Assembly (NCBI GenBank): GCA_964650485.1 | Contig: CAZYTX010000038.1 | Span: 1-34,794 of the forward strand | Direction of reading: 5' to 3' | Source of the DNA: CAZYTX01 sp964650485 | GTDB taxonomy: Bacteria; RBG-13-61-14; DATKZS01 | Length of the DNA: 34,794 nt | Shown here: piece by piece, positions 31,112 to 34,794 of the stretch | How the letters are laid out: each line of letters begins with the position of its first letter | How positions within the stretch are numbered: position 1 is the first letter of the stretch | Position numbers and translations under genes: made by a program | Notes under the pieces: generated by a model | What the model saw: only the letters and a program-made list of their open reading frames with translations | Database searches by the model: none | What the model was told of the DNA's origin: nothing

Positions 31112-31138
31112 CTGGCACTCCGGGCCGCAGAGTGCTAA
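31112..31138 (+). promoter_or_regulatory. CIRCE element (HrcA operator) of groESL
   Basis: CTGGCACTC-N9-GAGTGCTAA. The right arm is a perfect match to the CIRCE consensus (TTAGCACTC-N9-GAGTGCTAA) and the left arm matches 7 of 9. It implies heat-shock repression of groESL by HrcA. It lies upstream of the predicted -35, not overlapping the transcript start. Confidence 0.85.
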
Positions 31139-31156
31139 TTTCCTGGAAAACAGGGC

Positions 31157-31185
31157 TTGACAAGGGGTGTTTCATGATTAATAAT
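31157..31185 (+). promoter_or_regulatory. Sigma-70-type promoter of groESL
   Basis: A perfect TTGACA (31157-31162) and TAATAAT (31179-31185) at 16-17 bases spacing. The leader before groES is about 75 bases and carries an AAAGGAGG ribosome-binding site. Confidence 0.6.
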
Positions 31186-31267
31186 AACTTGAGGTGCGGC
31201 TTCAAGGCAAGGGCAGTGCAACGTTTATCTTTTTAATTTCAATAAGTTACAAAAGGAGGACAAGAGC

Positions 31268-31564
31268 ATGGCTGTAAGTATTCGTCCGTTGCAAGACCGT
31301 GTGCTGGTAAAGCAGCTCGAAGAGGAGGAGACCACCAAGGGCGGGATCATAATCCCGGACACGGCCAAGGAAAAGCCCTATCAGGGCAAGGTGGTGGCCG
31401 CGGGAGACGGCAAGAAGCAGGAGGACGGGTCCATAAGGCCGCTTGACGTGAAAAAGGGCGACATAGTGCTTTTCGAGAAGTTCGCAGGGACCAGCGTCAA
31501 GCTTGACGGCGAGGACTACATGGTGATGCGCGAGGAAGACATCCTTGCCATCATTGAAAAGTAA
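31268..31564 (+). CDS. groES: Co-chaperonin GroES
   Basis: The 98-residue lid subunit of the GroEL chaperonin. It shows IRPLQDRVLVKQLEEEETTK, the mobile-loop segment GGIIIPDTAKEKPYQGKVVA and the C-terminal DYMVMREEDILAIIE. A strong AAAGGAGG site precedes the ATG. It is followed after 18 bases by groEL and is controlled by the CIRCE element and promoter upstream. Confidence 0.98.
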   Translation: MAVSIRPLQDRVLVKQLEEEETTKGGIIIPDTAKEKPYQGKVVAAGDGKKQEDGSIRPLDVKKGDIVLFEKFAGTSVKLDGEDYMVMREEDILAIIEK

Positions 31565-31582
31565 AAAAGGGGGAGAGATCAA

Positions 31583-33208
31583 ATGGCAAAGCAGTTGAGT
31601 TACGGGCAGGACGCAAGACACAAGATAGTCACGGGCGTTGGCAAGCTGGCCGGCGCGGTCAAGGTGACTCTCGGCCCCAAGGGCAGGAACGTGGTGCTGG
31701 AGAAGAGCTTCGGCTCGCCCACGGTGACCAAGGACGGGGTGACGGTAGCCAAGGAGATCGAGCTCAAGGACAAGTTCGAGAACATGGGGGCCCAGATGGT
31801 GCGCGAGGTTGCCTCCAAGACCTCGGACGTGGCCGGGGACGGGACCACCACGGCCACTGTTCTGGCCGAGTCCATATTCAAGGAAGGGGCCAGGATGGTG
31901 GCCGCGGGCGCAAACCCCATGGACCTGAAGCGCGGCATAGACAAGGCCGTGGACGCGGTCGTGGACAAGCTTGAAAGCATGTCAAAACCCACCAAGGAGC
32001 AGGAGGAGATAGCCCAGGTGGGCACGGTGTCCGCGAACAATGACAAGCTTATAGGTGACATCATCGCCGAGGCCATGAACAAGGTGGGCAAGGAAGGCGT
32101 GATCACGGTGGAGGAGGCCAAGGGCATAGAGACCTCCCTGGAGGTGGTCGAGGGCATGCAGTTCGACAAGGGATACCTCTCGCCCTACTTCGTGACCGAC
32201 GCCGAGAAGATGGATGCGGTGCTGGAGGACGCCTATATTCTCATCCACGAGAAGAAGATCAGCGCAATGAAGGACCTGCTGCCGCTCTTGGAGTCGGTGG
32301 CCAAGTCCGGGAAGCCCCTGCTCATAATCGCCGAGGACATCGAGGGCGAGGCTTTAGCCACCCTGGTGGTCAACAAGATCCGGGGAACCCTGAACGCGGC
32401 CGCGGTCAAGGCCCCCGGGTTCGGAGAGCGAAGGAAGGCCATGCTCCAGGACATAGCGGTGCTCACCGGCGGCGAGATGATCTCCGAGGACCTGGGAATG
32501 AAGATCGAGAACCTCACACTGGACGACCTGGGCAGGGCCAAGAGGGTGATCGTAACCAAGGAGAACACCACCATAGTGGAGGGCGCGGGAAAGTCCGCGG
32601 ACATAAAGGGCAGGATCCAGCAGATAAGGACACAGATCGAGGACACCACCTCGGACTACGACCGGGAGAAGCTCCAGGAGAGGCTGGCAAAGCTGGTCGG
32701 AGGGGTGGCGGTCATACAGGTGGGAGCGGCCACCGAGACCGAGATGAAGGAAAAAAAGGCCAGGGTGGAGGATGCGCTAAACGCCACCAAGGCCGCGGTG
32801 GAGGAAGGGATCGTGGCCGGCGGAGGCGTGGCCCTGCTCCGGAGCATCAAGGCGCTGGAAGGCGTAGAGGCTGAAAACGACGACGAGCAGTTCGGGATAA
32901 ACATCGTAAGGAAGGCCCTGGAAGGGCCGCTCCGCACCATAGCGGACAACGCCGGGGTTGACGGCTCCATCGTGGTGGAGAAGGTAAGGAGCGCAAAGCA
33001 GCTAACCTACGGGTTCAACGCCGAGACCGAGGAGTACGAGGACCTGATAAAAGCCGGGATCATAGACCCCAAAAAGGTGGTCCGGACGGCCGTCCAGAAC
33101 GCGGCCTCGGTTGCCGGGCTGCTCATCACCACCGAGTGCATGGTCGCTGAGAAGCCCGAGGAGGAAGAGGAGGAAGAAGGGACCGGTGCGATGCCGCCGC
33201 CCTATTGA
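31583..33208 (+). CDS. groEL: Chaperonin GroEL
   Basis: The 541-residue chaperonin subunit that folds proteins with GroES and ATP. Typical blocks are VKVTLGPKGRNVVLEKSFGS, VAGDGTTTATVLA (ATP site Asp), GANPMDLKRGIDKAV, and the apical segment ending EGEALATLVVNKIRGTL. The C-terminal tail is a run of acidic residues followed by GTGAMPPPY, where many GroELs have GGM repeats. GGGGGAG precedes the ATG. A strong terminator follows. Confidence 0.98.
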   Translation: MAKQLSYGQDARHKIVTGVGKLAGAVKVTLGPKGRNVVLEKSFGSPTVTKDGVTVAKEIELKDKFENMGAQMVREVASKTSDVAGDGTTTATVLAESIFKEGARMVAAGANPMDLKRGIDKAVDAVVDKLESMSKPTKEQEEIAQVGTVSANNDKLIGDIIAEAMNKVGKEGVITVEEAKGIETSLEVVEGMQFDKGYLSPYFVTDAEKMDAVLEDAYILIHEKKISAMKDLLPLLESVAKSGKPLLIIAEDIEGEALATLVVNKIRGTLNAAAVKAPGFGERRKAMLQDIAVLTGGEMISEDLGMKIENLTLDDLGRAKRVIVTKENTTIVEGAGKSADIKGRIQQIRTQIEDTTSDYDREKLQERLAKLVGGVAVIQVGAATETEMKEKKARVEDALNATKAAVEEGIVAGGGVALLRSIKALEGVEAENDDEQFGINIVRKALEGPLRTIADNAGVDGSIVVEKVRSAKQLTYGFNAETEEYEDLIKAGIIDPKKVVRTAVQNAASVAGLLITTECMVAEKPEEEEEEEGTGAMPPPY

Positions 33209-33233
33209 TCTCGGACCTTTCATGAAAAAACCC

Positions 33234-33268
33234 GCGGCGGGGGCACGCTCCCCCGCCGCTTTCTTTTT
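33234..33268 (+). terminator. Rho-independent terminator after groEL
   Basis: A perfect 10-bp stem GCGGCGGGGG / CCCCCGCCGC with a 6-base loop, followed by TTTCTTTTT. This is the clearest terminator in the window and closes the groESL unit. Confidence 0.9.
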
Positions 33269-33348
33269 ACCGCATCAGTATAGCCGGTTTGACAAAAATG
33301 AACCAGGGCTTGAACATCCTCTGATGAAGCAATAACATTTATCCGGCC

Positions 33349-34074
33349 ATGAAAAAGACCTGGATCTACGGGCCGCACTCCGTGGCCGCCCTCCTGGACG
33401 CCCGCCCGGCCAGTGTATCGGAGCTGCTCATGTCCGAGAAAGGCGGGGCCCGATTACGCGGGCTTGCTGCAAGGACTAAGACGTCGGACATAAAGCTGAC
33501 GACGGCACCTGACAGGATGATCAGCCAGAGCTGCGGCTCCAGGGACCACCAGGGCATTGCCGCGAAAGCCCCCCTGCCCGAGTATGCCGAGATCGAGCAG
33601 GTGATGGAGGCCACTCCTAACGTGGTGCTCGTGCTCGACTCCATAACAGACGAGCGTAACCTGGGGTCTTGCATACGCTCTGCCGAGGCACTGGGGGCCT
33701 CCGGGATAGTGATACCAGAGAACCGTTCCGCAGGGATGTCCCCGGTGGTGCACAAGGCGAGCGCTGGGGCAGTGGAGTGGCTGCCGGTGTGCCGGGTGAA
33801 GAACCTCTCCCGTGCTTTGAGGGAGATGAAAGATAAAGGCTACTGGATTTTTGCCGCGGTCACTTCCCGGGGAAAAGACCTGGACCCGGATGATGTAACC
33901 GAGAGAGCAGCGCTCATTGTGGGCTCCGAGGGCAGGGGCGTGAGACCGGGTGTTTTAAGGCAGGCCGACTTCCGGATAAAAATCCCCATGAAAGGCAAGA
34001 CAAAAAGCTTGAATGTTTCGGCGGCATCTGCTATTATGGTTAATTGGCTCTTGAAAAGCAAGGCTCCTGAATGA
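33349..34074 (+). CDS. rlmB: RlmB/TrmH-type 23S rRNA 2'-O-ribose methyltransferase
   Basis: A 241-residue SPOUT methyltransferase. An N-terminal substrate-binding domain (TWIYGPHSVAALLDARP through about residue 80) precedes the knotted SAM-binding domain. That domain shows LDSITDERNLGSCIRSAEAL (motif 1), ALIVGSEGRGVRPGVL (motif 2) and SLNVSAASAIMVNWLL (motif 3). RlmB methylates a guanosine in 23S rRNA; related TrmH enzymes act on tRNA, and the adjoining tRNA genes are not evidence either way. No clear ribosome-binding site precedes the ATG. Confidence 0.85.
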   Translation: MKKTWIYGPHSVAALLDARPASVSELLMSEKGGARLRGLAARTKTSDIKLTTAPDRMISQSCGSRDHQGIAAKAPLPEYAEIEQVMEATPNVVLVLDSITDERNLGSCIRSAEALGASGIVIPENRSAGMSPVVHKASAGAVEWLPVCRVKNLSRALREMKDKGYWIFAAVTSRGKDLDPDDVTERAALIVGSEGRGVRPGVLRQADFRIKIPMKGKTKSLNVSAASAIMVNWLLKSKAPE

Positions 34075-34145
34075 TGTCCCGGGAGAAATTGAGCTTTGAG
34101 GATTTCCAGGGAGAGGCATAAGTTTGTCTTTTCCCTGGTTTTATC

Positions 34146-34174
34146 TTGACAACGACTGCTTAAATAGATAAAAT
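34146..34174 (+). promoter_or_regulatory. Strong promoter of the tRNA-tuf operon
   Basis: A perfect TTGACA (34146-34151), a 17-base spacer and TAAAAT (34169-34174), followed about 30 bases later by the first tRNA. It probably drives all four tRNAs and tuf. Confidence 0.7.
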
Positions 34175-34204
34175 GGAAAGATTCAAGTAGGAGCTTGCAC
34201 GCAG

Positions 34205-34280
34205 GCTGGCGTAGCTCAACCGGTAGAGCAGCTGATTTGTAATCAGCAGGTTAGGGGTTCAATTCCCTTCGCCAGCTCCA
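34205..34280 (+). tRNA. tRNA-Thr (anticodon TGT)
   Basis: 76 bases with acceptor GCTGGCG pairing CGCCAGC, discriminator T and encoded CCA. The anticodon stem GCTGA/TCAGC closes the loop TTTGTAA with anticodon TGT. The D-arm GCTC...GAGC and T-arm TTC sequences are normal. First of four tRNAs, matching the position of E. coli thrU. Confidence 0.95.
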
Positions 34281-34315
34281 CCTAGGTTAAGCCCCGTTTT
34301 TAACCCGGATTGAAA

Positions 34316-34400
34316 GGAGGGGTTCCCGAGCGGTCAAAGGGGACGGGCTGTAAACCCGTTGCGTTACGCTTCGGAGGTTCGAATCCTCCCCCCTCCACCA
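34316..34400 (+). tRNA. tRNA-Tyr (anticodon GTA)
   Basis: 85 bases with a long variable arm, a class II tRNA. Acceptor GGAGGGG pairs CCCCTCC, discriminator A, encoded CCA. The anticodon loop CTGTAAA reads GTA. Matches the position of E. coli tyrU. Confidence 0.95.
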
Positions 34401-34450
34401 GGTGTTTTCATAAATCGGGGGAGAGAGAAAAGATATAACAGTATGCAGGC

Positions 34451-34526
34451 GCGGGAATAGCTCAGGTGGTAGAGCGTCAGCCTTCCAAGCTGAATGTCGC
34501 GGGTTCGAATCCCGTTTCCCGCTCCA
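34451..34526 (+). tRNA. tRNA-Gly (anticodon TCC)
   Basis: 76 bases with acceptor GCGGGAA pairing TTCCCGC, discriminator T and encoded CCA. The anticodon stem TCAGC/GCTGA closes the loop CTTCCAA with anticodon TCC. Matches the position of E. coli glyT. Confidence 0.95.
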
Positions 34527-34594
34527 CGGTCTACAAGGGAAACAGCCGACAGGTGATCCCGGCATAAACAGGTTCATTGGCGGTCAAGGTCGCG

Positions 34595-34670
34595 GCCCAC
34601 GTAGCTCAGGCGGTAGAGCACTTCCTTGGTAAGGAAGAGGCCATCGGTTCGAACCCGATCGTGGGCTCCA
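34595..34670 (+). tRNA. tRNA-Thr (anticodon GGT)
   Basis: 76 bases with acceptor GCCCACG pairing CGTGGGC, discriminator T and encoded CCA. The anticodon stem CTTCC/GGAAG closes the loop TTGGTAA with anticodon GGT. Matches the position of E. coli thrT, directly before tuf. Confidence 0.95.
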
Positions 34671-34740
34671 CTTGCCGTAAACAGGAGGTAAAAGTTACAG
34701 GAGCGTTTGCTCCGGGAATTAAGCTCTTGGAGGGAGGCCC

Positions 34741-34794
34741 ATGGCCAAGGAGAAGTTTAAGCGGACCAAGCCTCACGTGAACGTGGGCACCATC
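34741..34794 (+). CDS. tuf: Elongation factor Tu, N-terminal fragment cut by the window edge
   Basis: The first 18 codons read MAKEKFKRTKPHVNVGTI, the unmistakable EF-Tu N-terminus; the gene runs off the end of the window. EF-Tu carries aminoacyl-tRNA to the ribosome as a GTP complex. GGAGGGAGG lies just upstream of the ATG. Its place behind four tRNA genes is the classic tufB arrangement, so it is probably transcribed with them. Confidence 0.95.
   Translation, partial: MAKEKFKRTKPHVNVGTI

Noticed and set aside
31014..31205. Minus-strand ORF of 63 codons between hicB and groES
   Set aside because: It covers the CIRCE element and groESL promoter and has no protein-like pattern.
34287..34577. 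Minus-strand ORF of 96 codons across the tRNA-Tyr and tRNA-Gly genes
   Set aside because: It is the antisense reading of tRNA genes, a well-known source of false proteins.
1..34794. CRISPR arrays, transposases, integrases, phage genes or rRNA
   Set aside because: None was seen in either strand; the tandem 7-mer at 3191-3218 has no spacers.

Overview
The window reads as a GC-rich chromosomal segment from an anaerobic or microaerophilic bacterium, most likely Desulfobacterota (old Deltaproteobacteria) or a close relative. The basis is gene content, not a database search: hemC, a fused cobA-hemD, an AhbC-type radical SAM enzyme and hemB sit together, which is the signature of the siroheme-dependent heme route. 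There is also a CIRCE-controlled groESL pair, and the order tRNA-Thr/Tyr/Gly/Thr-tuf matches thrU-tyrU-glyT-thrT-tufB of E. coli. No transposase, integrase, phage gene or CRISPR array was seen.

Layout. 1-5,741: minus-strand heme operon (hemC, cobA-hemD, ahbC, a damaged DUF4258/YgiT module, hemB). 5,821-11,507: PTS IIA, nicotinamidase (pncA), nicotinate phosphoribosyltransferase (pncB), NAD-dependent DNA ligase (ligA), then a hicAB module lying between ligA and an acylphosphatase gene. 11,586-18,874: HAD hydrolase, RlpA-like protein, two tandem secreted sphingomyelinase-like phosphodiesterases, a penicillin-acylase-family lipoprotein and an SGNH hydrolase, which together look like a set of envelope or extracellular hydrolases. 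18,883-22,777: a small Cys-rich protein, a ManA-like protein lacking most metal ligands, an unknown zinc-ribbon protein, an RluB-type pseudouridine synthase and a DUF433 antitoxin with a remnant partner. 22,906-27,386: rhomboid protease, PHP phosphoesterase, purM and a GT-C glycosyltransferase. 27,540-30,976: DUF1805, a YfhO-like GT-C protein and a second hicAB. 31,112-34,794: groES-groEL, an RlmB-type rRNA methyltransferase, four tRNAs and the start of tuf.

The most striking observation is that all four toxin-antitoxin-type modules have a damaged toxin-side gene next to an intact antitoxin-side gene. Two hicA genes are frameshifted at the same homologous codon, one DUF4258 gene has an in-frame stop, and the DUF433 partner appears reduced to a small remnant (the least certain case). 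The first hicAB lies between two copies of a 16-bp sequence containing the ligA stop and acylphosphatase start, so it looks like an insertion into a once-overlapping gene pair.

No intergenic stretch exceeds about 300 bases. The longer ones (1-191, 3046-3225, 17741-17920, 21358-21582, 30977-31267) hold short repeats, promoters or operator-like palindromes, or nothing I could recognise (17741-17920 and 21358-21582).
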